A stretch of DNA of 64,000 nt, taken from NCBI GenBank assembly GCA_019279435.1, contig JAAALK010000082.1, positions 84,230,989 through 84,294,988 on the forward strand. Reading direction: 5' to 3'. The position numbers and the translations under genes are program-made. Of the stretch, positions 54,445-64,000 are shown in pieces. The notes under the pieces were generated by a model. It saw only the letters and a program-made list of their open reading frames with translations, searched no databases and was not told the origin of the DNA. This DNA is from Zizania palustris. Its lineage: Eukaryota > Streptophyta > Magnoliopsida > Poales > Poaceae. The first letter of the stretch is position 1; each line of letters begins with the position of its first letter.

Positions 54445-56365
54445 TGTTGGACCGGAAACGACGACCAGAGGGGGGGGGGGGTGAATGGGAGCTTATAAAA
54501 TTTCAGGCTAAAAACAACCTTCGGTTTTAATCCTGTCTATTGCGGAACAGGCTTCGAACACCAACCTTCGAAGGTCTGGTTCGGAGGTACTTGACAGCTC
54601 CGAACACAGGCTTCGCAAGGAGTAAAAGTCCGAAGCCAAGCAGACTTCGCTCCACTCACAACCCCGAAAACAACTCTGCTAAGTCAGTGCAGGCTCCGCA
54701 CACAGGGTGCTTCGAGCAGGCTTCGCACTTCACCCTTCGCAAGAGTGGACTACCCTCTTAGGACTACGACCTAATACTTAGCGACAGCAACTGGTGCTGG
54801 GCTTCGTACTGCGAAGGTCTAAACGCACACAAGTGGACTCCGCTAAGGGCTTTGACACGAGAAGCTAAACGGGCTTAGAACAGGGCTTCGCTAGTAAGCA
54901 GCGAGGGCAAGCCTCCTGTTACACAGAGCGAAAGCACACTGAAAAACACACTTCGCACACAACACCCTTCGCCAACACAGGCTTCGATGCACTGTCACAA
55001 GTCACTCAAGGTGACAGACAAATGGACGAAGTATGCAGCGAGGTATGTAAAACAAGCTCAAGCAAAAAGCACACAGAAGCAGGGCTTCGCCGCTTGAACA
55101 AGGAACACTAAAATGAACTCACTGGATGTATTCAAACTGTGAGGAGGCTAGTACAGGAGCTCAACAGTAAATGCTCAAAGTGTTAAATGTTACCTACCCA
55201 GCCCCCATATTTATAGCCCACAGTTCACCCAAGTGAAATGACTACTTTACCCCTAGGTTTACACCAGTTTTGTCTCTACAGAACAAAGGGGTACAAAAGG
55301 TAGTCAACTTTATTCTGGAGGCTTCTCTGTCAGCTTTGCAGAGGGGACAGCGTCAGCTTTTTGCAGAGCAGACAGTGTCAGCCTTTGCAGTCTTTGACCT
55401 TCCTGAAGCCCCCCTTCGCATGCGAGGGGTGCGGTAGCTTTGGTGAGAAGCCTTGAGCCCGATGGCCTTCACTTCACCGAAGATAGCCTCCGATACAGTG
55501 ACGGTTTTGAGCCGAAGCCGTCAAAGCCCGTGAGCCTTCGCACCACCACCTCCGGAGTGGACCACCACGGCTTCGCAGCTACTCCTAGCTCGAACTCCAT
55601 CAGTCCGTGTACCGAAGCCATGCATGGCCGAAGTACCACAAGTCAACCTCGCTCCGGAGCTAGCCTCGCTCCGAAGCCTTCCTCACTCCGAAGCCCCACC
55701 TTTGGAGTACCACCCTTCGAAGTCCCTCCTTCGTCCAAGGCCTCCGCAGGAAGCATTCCATGAGCACTTCGTCGCAGTGTCTCTCCCCGAGCACACTCCT
55801 CGACGAGCCTCACCCGGATCATGCCTTCGATGCGCCTCGACTTCTGAGACCTTCGTCGGGTACCTTCGAATGTCTCCCTCCGGAGCACACTTCGAACGCC
55901 TTGCCTCCGCAAAGGACTTGATCCACCAAACTCTGAAGTCACTCCATTCGGAGTACCTTCGAAGTGCCTCACCTCCGAGGACTTTGTCTCGGAGTACCTT
56001 CACCCGGAGCCACGCTCCGCACTTACTGCCCTCTCCTGGTGCACCTCGACCCGAGGTCCGACCCAGACCCCTTCGCAGCCACCATGACGGAGCTCCCCGC
56101 TCCACTGGCATCAAGCCTCCCGCTTGACCCAGGTTCACCTGCCGCGAACCGTCCGTCGCCTCCGAGGTCCTCTGCGCACCACAGACAAACAGACAAGTGT
56201 ATCCAGTACTCCGGAGACCTCTCCGGGTTAGCAACCTTCGGCACACACTCCGGTGTACCGCCCAAAGTACCGAGACCTTCGGTACGAACCCAGTCATCGT
56301 GTACTGTCGGACCCCTCCGACAGGCACACTCCGCTGCAACAGCTGCAGCAACCAAACCCCCTTTG
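54445..56365 (-). repeat. C 3' LTR, truncated at its start
   Basis: Plus-strand left end TGTTGGACCGG; matches 62877-64000 and the B LTR. Its minus-strand start is missing: conserved LTR sequence ends near 56365 and continues directly in 3' UTR sequence without TGAGAAACC or a purine tract. It has a 12-G run at 54468-54479 and 50 or so bases near 54757-54805 that the 5' LTR lacks. TATA box on the minus strand at 55208-55215. Confidence 0.8.
55208..55215 (-). promoter_or_regulatory. TATA box of C 3' LTR
   Basis: TATAAATA on the minus strand (GGGCTATAAATATGGG), repeated at 63588-63595 in the 5' LTR, where it would be the functional one. Confidence 0.6.
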
Positions 56366-57182
56366 GCAATGCAAGCATCATGGAGCATGAAAAAGATGCA
56401 TACATGGAAATGAGCATAATTGCAAAGACATATAAAGAAAAAATATGCCAACATTAATACCAATGATCACGGGCTCAGCTCAATTTAACATTCTCTAAAA
56501 AACATGATGACAACATGTGATTTGATCATTTTTTGAAATAAAAGCATCACCATTTAGTCAAGGAAACTAGACAAGCGAAAGCAAACTTGATGATCAATGA
56601 ATTTTGTTGTTCTTTTCTTTAATGGCAGGGGTTATTTGTTTGTCCACCTTATGCTTATCCAATCAGGCCAAGCCTAGGCATGAAAGCCATCAGAAGCTTA
56701 AGGCAATGATTTTGGCAGACACTACACTATTCCAGTTCAGACCGATGTGCAATGGTAAGCAGTCTAGAATAGAGTAGTGCGACAAAACAAACCCACCTGG
56801 ATCTTTTACTTGGAAGCATGCAAATCATGGATTTTTTGATTTTGACTAAGTGAACCAATTTGAGCATTTGATAAACATCCATGAGAAAGTAGAACAATTT
56901 TGCAAGTTGCAATTTTTAGTATCCAAAGAAAAGTGTCTTGCTGTCAAGTAGATAAAAGATAGCTAAAGCAGTCCTGCCTAAACAAGCTAGATTCAAGACT
57001 AAGCAGTGAGCAAGATTTGATTTTGGAAAGAAAACAACATGCACATTAATGTTTCAGATGAATTAAAAAGAGCTGAGCTGTCATGATTTCATGAATTATA
57101 ATCAGGCATATAAGTGCAAAAGATGTAAATGCAATTTTAACACACAATTAGCAAATGCACATTCATCTAAATCTGCTCTCCC
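56366..57182 (-). other. C 3' non-coding region
   Basis: Minus-strand Sirevirus tail matching B 3932-4800 in order, then cut short: after the equivalent of B position about 4804 it joins LTR sequence. One purine tract remains next to the pol stop (57173-57183). No gene is seen. Confidence 0.65.
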
Positions 57183-59212
57183 TCACAAAATGCCGTAAGG
57201 GTGACAAACACCAAGTTCCCCACGCAAGTAGGCAAATCTAGAAGCATCGAGGGGTTTAGTGAAAATGTCGGCTAGCTGGTGTTGGGTATCAACATATTGA
57301 AGTTCAATATCACCCTTCTCATTGTGATCTCTGAGAAAATGATATCGCACATCAATGTGTTTGGTTCTGGAGTGCTGAACTGGGTTGTTTGCAATACAGA
57401 TGGCACTAGTGTTATCACAGAAAAGTGGAACACTCTTATAATCTAACCCGAAATCCCGCAAAGTGGAAGCCATCCACAAAATCTGAGAGCAACAGCTAGC
57501 TGCAGCAACATATTCGGCCTCAGCCGTCGATTGTGCAACACTAGACTATTTGCGGGAAGACCAGAAAACCAGAGAAGTACCTAGAAAGTGACAAGTACCA
57601 GAGGTACTCTTCCTATCAATCCTACACCCAGCAAAGTCCGCATCGGAATAACCTCAAAGACACAAAGATGAAGATGCTGAATACCATATGCCAAATTCGA
57701 GGGTATGTTTGAGATACCTCAGAATGCGTTTTACCGCTTGACGGTGCGAAGCTCGTGGTGAAGCCTGAAAACGAGCGCACAGACACACTGCGAAGTGTAT
57801 GTCCGGCCTCGTAGCAGTCAAGTAGAGGAGGGAGCCGATCATGCTTCGGAACTCCTTCTGATCTACGGCTTCTCCATCTTCGTCGGGATCCAATGCTACA
57901 GATGTAGCCATTGGAGTGGCGAGGGGCTTCGCATCTGCCATGTCAAATTTCTTGAGCAGGTCCTTGGTGTATTTCGTCTGGTGGACGAAAGTACCTTGTT
58001 TGCTTTGCTTGATTTGCAAACCAAGGAAAAAGGTGAGTTCACCCATCATGGACATTTCAAACTCCCTGCTCATGGTATCTGCAAACTCGGCAACCAAAGC
58101 ATGAGAAGAGCCACCAAAGATGATATCATCCACATAAATCTGAACCAAGAGGAAATCTTTGCCATGCTTGAGAGTAAACAGGGTTTTATCAACAGAGCCC
58201 ATCAAATACCCTCGCTCAAGCAGAAAAGACTTAAGTCTATCGTACCATGCCCGAGGGGCCTGCTTGAGTCCATAAAGAGCCTTATGAAGTTTAAGGATTT
58301 TATGTGGGTACTTAGGGTTTTCAAAACCAGGGGGTTGTTTTACATAAACATCTTCACCTATGAAGCCATTAAGAAAAGCACTTTTGACATCCATTTGATA
58401 GAGCTTGAATCCCCGGGATGTCGCAAAGGCAAGCAAAATCCTAATGGCCTCAAGGCGAGAAACAGGTGCAAAAGTTTCAGTAAAATCAATCCCTTCTAGT
58501 TGAGAATAACCCTGAGCTACAAGCCTAGCCTTGTTTCTAACTATTGTCCCATCCTCCCCTTGTTTGTTTTTGAAAATCGATTTTGTTCCAATGAAATGAA
58601 CATTTGGTGGAGGATCAACTAATTACCAGACTTGGTTTCTCTCAAAATTTTCAAGTTCCTCATGCATGGCATTGATCCAACTAGAATCAGAAAGTGCATG
58701 ACTAACATCTAAGGGCTCGAAAGAAGCAACAAAAGCGGAATCAATGAAGTGAGCATGAGAACGTGTTACCCTTTGATCAAGCTCACCAATGATCTGCTCG
58801 GGAGGATGCATCCTTTGAACATGGTGTGGAGCCTCGCGGCGGGATGCAGTCTCCCCCTCAACTTGTGCGTTGGAGTGGTTCAAGATGACCGATGTCGAGG
58901 TAGTTGCTTCGGGACCTCGTGCCGAAGTGGTTGAAGCGGTGTCAGCTTCGGGGGTTGATGTCGAGGGTAGTAGGGGTTCATCCTCGAAATCTCCGGGATC
59001 TTCGTCTTCGAAGATGGTCTGTTCCATGTCGTGTTCATTTGCCTATTCAAATGCAGAACTAACAGAGGGGGTTGATTCATCAAAAGTAACATCACATGAC
59101 TCGATGACAGTGTTAGTTTCCAAATTATAAACACGATAAGAATGACCATGAGTAGTGTAACCCAAAAAGATCCCGTCAGAAGAACGCGACTCAAATTTAT
59201 CCAAGTTACCAC
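57183..59212 (-). pseudogene. pol: C reverse transcriptase and RNase H
   Basis: Acidic linker 59027-58800 (EDEDPGDFEDEPLL), RT from about 58800, core open at 58436-57654 with MDVKSAFLNGFIGED, catalytic YVDDIIFGGSSH near 58140 and MSMMGELTFFLGLQIKQS. RNase H 57600-57183 includes NTSAICIANNP and a C-terminus identical in type to B. Breaks: TAG 59043-59045 (B has CAG at the same codon, 57-59), TAA near 58623, a frame change near 57660, and a stop near 57550. Same replicase family as B, with longer uninterrupted stretches. Confidence 0.87.
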
Positions 59213-59215
59213 GTT

Positions 59216-60349
59216 TTAGGATAAAGCAACGACAACCAAAAACTCGAAGATGAGTACCTTGGGCTGTCTCCCAAAACGTAGCTCATAAGATGTCAAGTTT
59301 AAAATTGAGCGCAAGAAGATTCGGTTTGAGATGTAACAAGCAGTGTTCATGGCCTCAGCCCAGAATTTTCTAGGAGTCCTATGCTCATCAAGCATCGTCC
59401 TAGCCATCTCAACTAAAGTGCGGTTCTTCCTCTCAACAACACCGTTTTGTTGAGGAACCCACGGAGTAGAGAATTGATGTTCTATGCCATGCTCCATACA
59501 AAAGTCAACAAAGAGACTATTTTTGAACTCAGTGCCATTATCACTTCGAATGAATTTTAATGCACCAGGGAGTTCAGTAAAAAGTCTCAAAGCCAAGCTC
59601 TGAAAGTGTGAAAACACTTCATCCTTGCTGGCAAGAAAGAAGACCCAAGAGTAGCGAGAGAAATCGTCGACAATGACTAAAACATACCACTTGCCGCCTA
59701 AAGAACTAACCCGAGAAGGACCGACAGTGTCCATGTGGAGAAGTTCTCCGGGTTGTTCAGTCATCACTGTGGTGACTGGCGAATGCGAAGCGGCAATCAT
59801 TTTTCCATGTCGACAAGGAGCGCAAACTAAATTCTTCTCAAACTTGAGCTTGGGCAATCCTCGGATCAGACTTAGGGCGCTCAGACGAGCGAGCAACTCA
59901 AAGCTCATATGCCCTAGTCTCCTATGCCACTTCCAAAGCTCAGAAGTCGAATGTGCAACAAGACAATGAGAAGAACCAGATGACTCTGAAAAATCAGCTC
60001 CAAAAACTCTCCCAACTCTGAAGATCTTACACACCACAACGCCATCAGAATTGAGCACTTGCGAAGTATCGCGATGAAATCGCACTTCGAAGCCCTCATC
60101 AAGAAACTGAGATACAGACAGTAAATTGTATCCTAGGTTTTCAACCAATGCAACATATTTGAGAGTGAAATTCGAGTTAATTCTTACCACACCTTTACCT
60201 TTCACTCTACTCCTTCGATTGTTTCTGAAGGTGATATGTTCCCTTTGCTTGGTTGTGGTGAGGCTAGAGAACCATGTTGCATCTCCGGTCATGTGGGGCG
60301 AACAACCAGAGTCCATGATCCACGTGCCCTCCAAGCCTCGATCTATCAC
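59216..60349 (-). pseudogene. pol: C protease and integrase
   Basis: 377 open codons. Protease: TWIMDSGCSPHMTGDATWF near the start. GAG-pre-integrase and HHCC finger: WKWHRRLGHMSFELL and CAPCRHGKM. Catalytic core: HMDTVGPSRVSSLGGKWY, KFIRSDNGTEFKNSLF, QQNGVVERKNRTLVE give the D, D and E residues. A frame change near 59260 ends it before the integrase C-terminus, which continues in another frame at 59212. TAG 60350-60352 separates it from gag in the same frame. Confidence 0.87.
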
Positions 60350-60352
60350 CTA

Positions 60353-62812
60353 CACATGATAAGAATATCTCGATCGCTCAGTGCTGGGGTGAGTGAAAAA
60401 ATGACGAGGCATCCAGCACTGAGTGATACGAGTAGTAGGCATAGTAAAAGTAGACGGTCTACGCACATGATAATCTGAATGATGCAAAGTGCGAGGTCTA
60501 CTTACATGCTGTGATCGAACAACATGTCGAGGTCTCCTACTCTGACGAGGTACAAAGCTACTCGCCCGCGGTCTACCACCATATGGAACATGGTGAACAC
60601 CTCGAGGAGCAACACCTCTTGGAGAAGCATGAGGAGCTTCAAAAGCAGGACGATAGTAACACTCAGACTCATGCATACCTAAAGATGGGTAATGCATGTC
60701 CTAGTAACTCATCGCCTGAGAGCGTCGCTCATCCTTGATGCGACGAAAACAGAAACCAACCAAATGACCCGCCCGCTGACAGTAGGAACAATGAAAAATT
60801 CTCCTAGGGGCACTCTCATGGGTCCTAGGAGAAACTCTCACAGGCTCCTTGGGCTTCTGCTGAGTGGTTTTCTTGGGAGGATTTTTCTTGGCAGGAGGAG
60901 TGGTTTTCTTTGGTGGTCGGGTAGGCTTTTTGGCTGGTGGGGTGTCTAACAGAGCTCTTTCTTTCTCTAGGGTAGTGGGAGAGGTAAAAACAGTTTTGTT
61001 TCCACTATCTAAAGGTATCCTCTCAAAACCCAAACCTAGAGCTAACCCTGCTCTGTCAGCACACATCTTGGTCTTGGCCAAGAGCAAATCCATCCTACCC
61101 TTTCCCTCAGTGCATTTGTTAACCACGGAAAGAAGGTATTCATTTTCAGACATGAGGTTCTCAGCTCGCTCTCTAACGGTGCCTAGCTGGTCCTTAAGAG
61201 TAATGCACGTGTCACACACAGGCTGCACATCCTTAGAACTACCGGCCCTCTCCAATCTAGCCTCTAAATCATGAACATGTTTATCACGTAAATTAATGCT
61301 CTCGCGCAATAAAGAACAGTTCATGCATTCAATATCATCATGAGGTCTAGAATCCACCACCAAAAGCTGCTTCTGTGCAGTCTCAAACTCAGAAAGAGTT
61401 TGAGCATGTACAGAACGCAACTGAGCAAGCTCACCCATGACTACAGTACAAGATTCACATTCAGCATCATTAACTTTAGACTCAAGCATGGCATATTCAG
61501 TAGAAACAGATTCTAGCCTAAGTCTAAGGTCTTTTCTTTCTCTAGCGGTTTGCACAAGTAATCTATCCTGACCAAGAACTATTTCATTCAGCTCATCTAA
61601 TTTTATTGAAAGCCGGTGATAGGATAGAGGTACCTCAGATGAGTCAAGCTCATCGCCGTTGTGATTGCTGTCGGCCATGAAGCAAAGGCCGATGAAGTCT
61701 CGTCCCTTCTTGTCCTTCTTGTCCTCCTTCCTTGGGGACTCCTCCTCCTTAGAGCTCGACTCCTCAGTTGAGGAAGTGTCGATGTCGCTGAGAGCAGCAA
61801 CAAATGCTCTGGAAGCGGCTTTGGCTACTCTTTTAGCCACCTTGCCGCGCTTGCCCTTCACAAAAGGCTTCCTCTCCTTTTTGTGGTATTTGGGGCGCTC
61901 ACTCTCATCTCTCTTTTTGAGCTTAGGGCAATTGGCCTTAATATGAGAAGTGTCGCCACATTCAAAGAAACCACTAAAACCACTTCTCCTCTGATCTCGT
62001 CTCTCATGGTGAAACCGGGTGAACCTCCTGGCAATGAGAGCAAGCTCATCATCATACAGAGTGTCCACCTGCTCCTTTGTGACGGAGACCAGGGAGGACA
62101 AAGCAAAACCATCTGCAAGAACACAAGTGCCAGATGTGCTTGGTTCTACAGTGGTGCCACGGCTAGTGCTAGAAACCAATGCCAATGGCTGTGGCAAAGA
62201 GCTTCTGTGCACAGCAAGAGATGCCTTGGCAATCTCTGTGGACTTCAGCTTGCTGAAGAGCTCATCACAGGTCAATGTGTCATAACCTGCAGACTCCTCA
62301 ATGCTGGATATCTTCACTTCCCATATGCTACGGTCAAGAGCATAGAGAAGCTTGATAGCCCTGTCATGATCATTGTAAGCAAGCGTCCCGTTGGACCGCA
62401 AGTTACTCACTATAGCATCAAAGCATGAAAACATGGCATCTATAGATTCGCCAGGTGCCTGCACAAACAGCTGATACTGTTGATTGTATGTGCTTTGGCG
62501 CCTGGCCTTGATCTAAGTAGAGCCCTCATGAAAAATAGTGAGAGTGGTCCAAATTTCCCTTGCAGTCCTAAGGTGCTGCACCCTATCAAACTCACTCCGG
62601 CTCAAACCAATGAACAGTATATTTCTAGCCTTGGAGTTGGCATTATACTGATCTTTTTCTGTTTGAGAGGTGCGAGTCTCAGGGATGGAGTATTGTGAGT
62701 ACACAATCTCCCAAATTGCATTTCCTTGGCTTAGCAAGTAAGCCTCCATGCGCACCTTCCAGTATGCAAAGTAAGTCCCATCGAACAGAGGAATTTTACT
62801 GGCTCTGTCCAT
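60353..62812 (-). pseudogene. gag: C gag, two internal TAG codons
   Basis: Begins MDRASKIPLFDGTYFAYWKV at 62812 and keeps one frame for 2.4 kb into protease, interrupted by TAG at 62513-62515 and 60701-60703. UBN2-like capsid (62812-62240), CCHC knuckle-like CFE/CGDTSHIKANC near 61950, basic linker, Ser/Glu-rich acidic segment, a long coiled coil with paired cysteines, second knuckle CSYCQRAGHLVGFC near 60790, and a basic Arg/His/Pro tail. The large two-knuckle gag is typical of Sireviruses. It forms the cytoplasmic particle in active relatives. Confidence 0.85.
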
Positions 62813-62862
62813 GTCGCCAAAAGATCACAAAACCGGTTAAGGTCAACTGGTGATCTTAACCC

Positions 62863-62874
62863 GCTCTGATACCA
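62863..62874 (-). other. Primer-binding site of C (initiator tRNA-Met)
   Basis: TGGTATCAGAGC on the minus strand, two bases after the 5' LTR end. Confidence 0.8.
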
Positions 62875-62876
62875 AT

Positions 62877-64000
62877 TGTTGGACAGGAAACGGCGACCAG
62901 AGGGGGGTGAATGGGAGCTTATAAAATTTCAGGCTAAAAACAGCCTTCGGTTTTAATCCTGTCTACTGCGGAACAGGTTTCGAACACCAACCTTCGAAGG
63001 TCTGGTTCGAAGGTACTTGACAGCTCCGAACACAGGCTTCGCAAGGAGTAAAAGTCCGAAGCCAAGCAGACTTCGCTCCACTCACAACCCCGAAAACAAC
63101 TCTGCTAAGTCAGTGCAGGCTCCGCACACAGGGTGCTTCGAGCAGGCTTCGCACTTCACCCTTCGCAAGAGTGGACTACCCTCTGAGGACTGCGAAGGTC
63201 TAAATGCACACAAGTGGACTCCGCTAAGGGCTTTGACACGAGAAGCTAAACGGGCTTAGAACAGGGCTTCGCTAGTAAGCAGCGAGGGAAAGCCTCCTGT
63301 TACACAGAGCAAAAGCACACTGAAAAACACACTTCGCACACAACACCCTTTGCCAACACAAGCTTCGATGCACTGTCACAAGTCACTCAAGGTGACACAC
63401 AAATGGACGAAGTATGTAGCGAGGTATGTAAAACAAGCTCAAGCAAAAGCACACAGAAGCAGGGCTTTGCCGCTTGAACAATGAACACTAAAATGAACTC
63501 ACTGGATGTATTCAAAGTGTGAGGAGGCTAGTACAGGAGCTCAACAGTAAATGCTCAAAGTGTTAAATGTTACCTACCCAGCCCCCATATTTATAGCCCA
63601 CAGTTCACCCAAGTGAAATGACTACTTTACCCCTAGGGTTTACACCAGTTTTGTCTCTACAGAACAGAGGGGTACAAAAGGTAGTCAACTTTATTCTGGA
63701 GGCTTCTCTGTCAGCTTTACAGAGGGGACATCGTCAGCTTTTTGCAGAGCAGACAGTGTCAGCCTTTGCAGTCTTTGACCTTCCTGAAGCCCCCCTTCGC
63801 ATGCGAGGGGTGCGGTAGCTTCGGTGAGAAGCCTTGAGCCCGATGTCCTTCGCTTCACCAAAGATAGCCTCCGATACAGTGACGGTTTTGAGCCGAAGCC
63901 GTCAAAGCCCTTGAGCCTTCGCACCACCACCTCCGGAGTGGACCACCACGGCTTCGCAGCTACTCCCAGCTCGAACTCCGTCAGTCCGTGTACCGAAGCC
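62877..64000 (-). repeat. C 5' LTR, cut by the window edge
   Basis: Plus-strand left end TGTTGGACAGG. Aligns with 54445-55618 with about 27 substitutions and a few indels, including a deletion of about 50 bp near 63185. The rest of the LTR, the target duplication and the far part of the CACTA element lie beyond 64000. Confidence 0.85.
63588..63595 (-). promoter_or_regulatory. TATA box of C 5' LTR
   Basis: TATAAATA on the minus strand at the same offset as in the 3' LTR. Would start the C genomic RNA. Confidence 0.6.

Larger units (their letters stand above)
54445..64000 (-). mobile_element. Element C: Sirevirus-type Ty1/copia retrotransposon, minus strand
   Basis: Reads right to left: 5' LTR (64000-62877, cut by the window edge), initiator-Met primer site, gag, protease, integrase, RT, RNase H, 3' non-coding region, truncated 3' LTR (54445-56365). 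Inserted into the TNP2 gene of the CACTA element after AAGAG (54440-54444). LTRs differ by about 2.4% plus indels. Coding frames carry TAG codons and one clear frameshift, so it is dead, but its pol is the reference that exposes the solo LTR in B. Confidence 0.88.

Noticed and set aside
55440..56463. Long ORFs on both strands in C 3' LTR (up to 244 codons)
   Set aside because: LTR sequence with low stop density from CGAAG/CTTCG composition; the same region in C 5' LTR and B LTR does not keep the frames.
57795..58499. 234-codon plus-strand ORF
   Set aside because: Antisense shadow of the C reverse transcriptase.

Overview
The window looks like plant nuclear intergenic DNA, most probably from a grass (Poaceae). 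It is almost entirely transposable elements inserted into one another, and I see no host gene, tRNA, rRNA or prokaryotic feature. The grass assignment is inference. It rests on the mix of Sirevirus-type Ty1/copia elements, Tekay/Del-type, Tat-type and CRM-like Ty3/gypsy elements, and a CACTA (En/Spm) DNA transposon with a CACTACAAGAAAA end.

Layout, using letters for the elements. The oldest layer is H, a minus-strand copia RT/RNase H fragment (46070-46615). It is broken on the right by a CACTA transposon T (from 46616, running off the right edge) and on the left by a minus-strand Sirevirus LTR, F (pieces 29253-30572 and 45909-46069). F holds two large insertions. The first is A, a degraded Tekay/Del-type gypsy element (7071-29252 visible), which carries B (a Sirevirus, 1-7070) in its 5' LTR and G (a young Tat-lineage gypsy element, 15852-27504, target duplication TAAAT) in its 3' LTR. 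B itself carries a 2-kb solo LTR (304-2305, target duplication ATCCT). The second is D (30573-45908), a gag-only Sirevirus derivative. D carries E, a CRM-like gypsy element (33675-41365, target duplication TAGAC), and a 408-bp solo LTR (44635-45042, target duplication ACCGA). T carries a probable solo LTR (48323-49549) and C, a minus-strand Sirevirus (54445 to beyond 64000).

Relative ages from hand-aligned LTR pairs: G about 0.4% (2 differences in 496 bp), E about 1.4% (13 in 910), C about 2.4% (about 27 in 1.1 kb), D several percent, A old. Most elements are dead. G is nearly intact: one in-frame TGA separates gag-PR-RT from RNase H-integrase. E has one nonsense codon and one homopolymer frameshift. 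A, C and D carry many nonsense codons that are mainly TAG where CAG is expected, which fits decay of methylated CHG cytosines.

The most interesting item is the minus-strand, apparently spliced accessory gene of G (22790-26530). It has its own TATA box, lies tail-to-tail with pol, and is preceded by a 60-bp tandem array (22061-22426). Accessory antisense genes are known in Tat elements such as Grande, but the exon structure and coiled-coil C-terminal half read here deserve a check. Also notable are the gag-only D, the ORF0-like reading frame of A, the polypurine-tract series of the Sireviruses, and the repeat architecture of the CACTA element.
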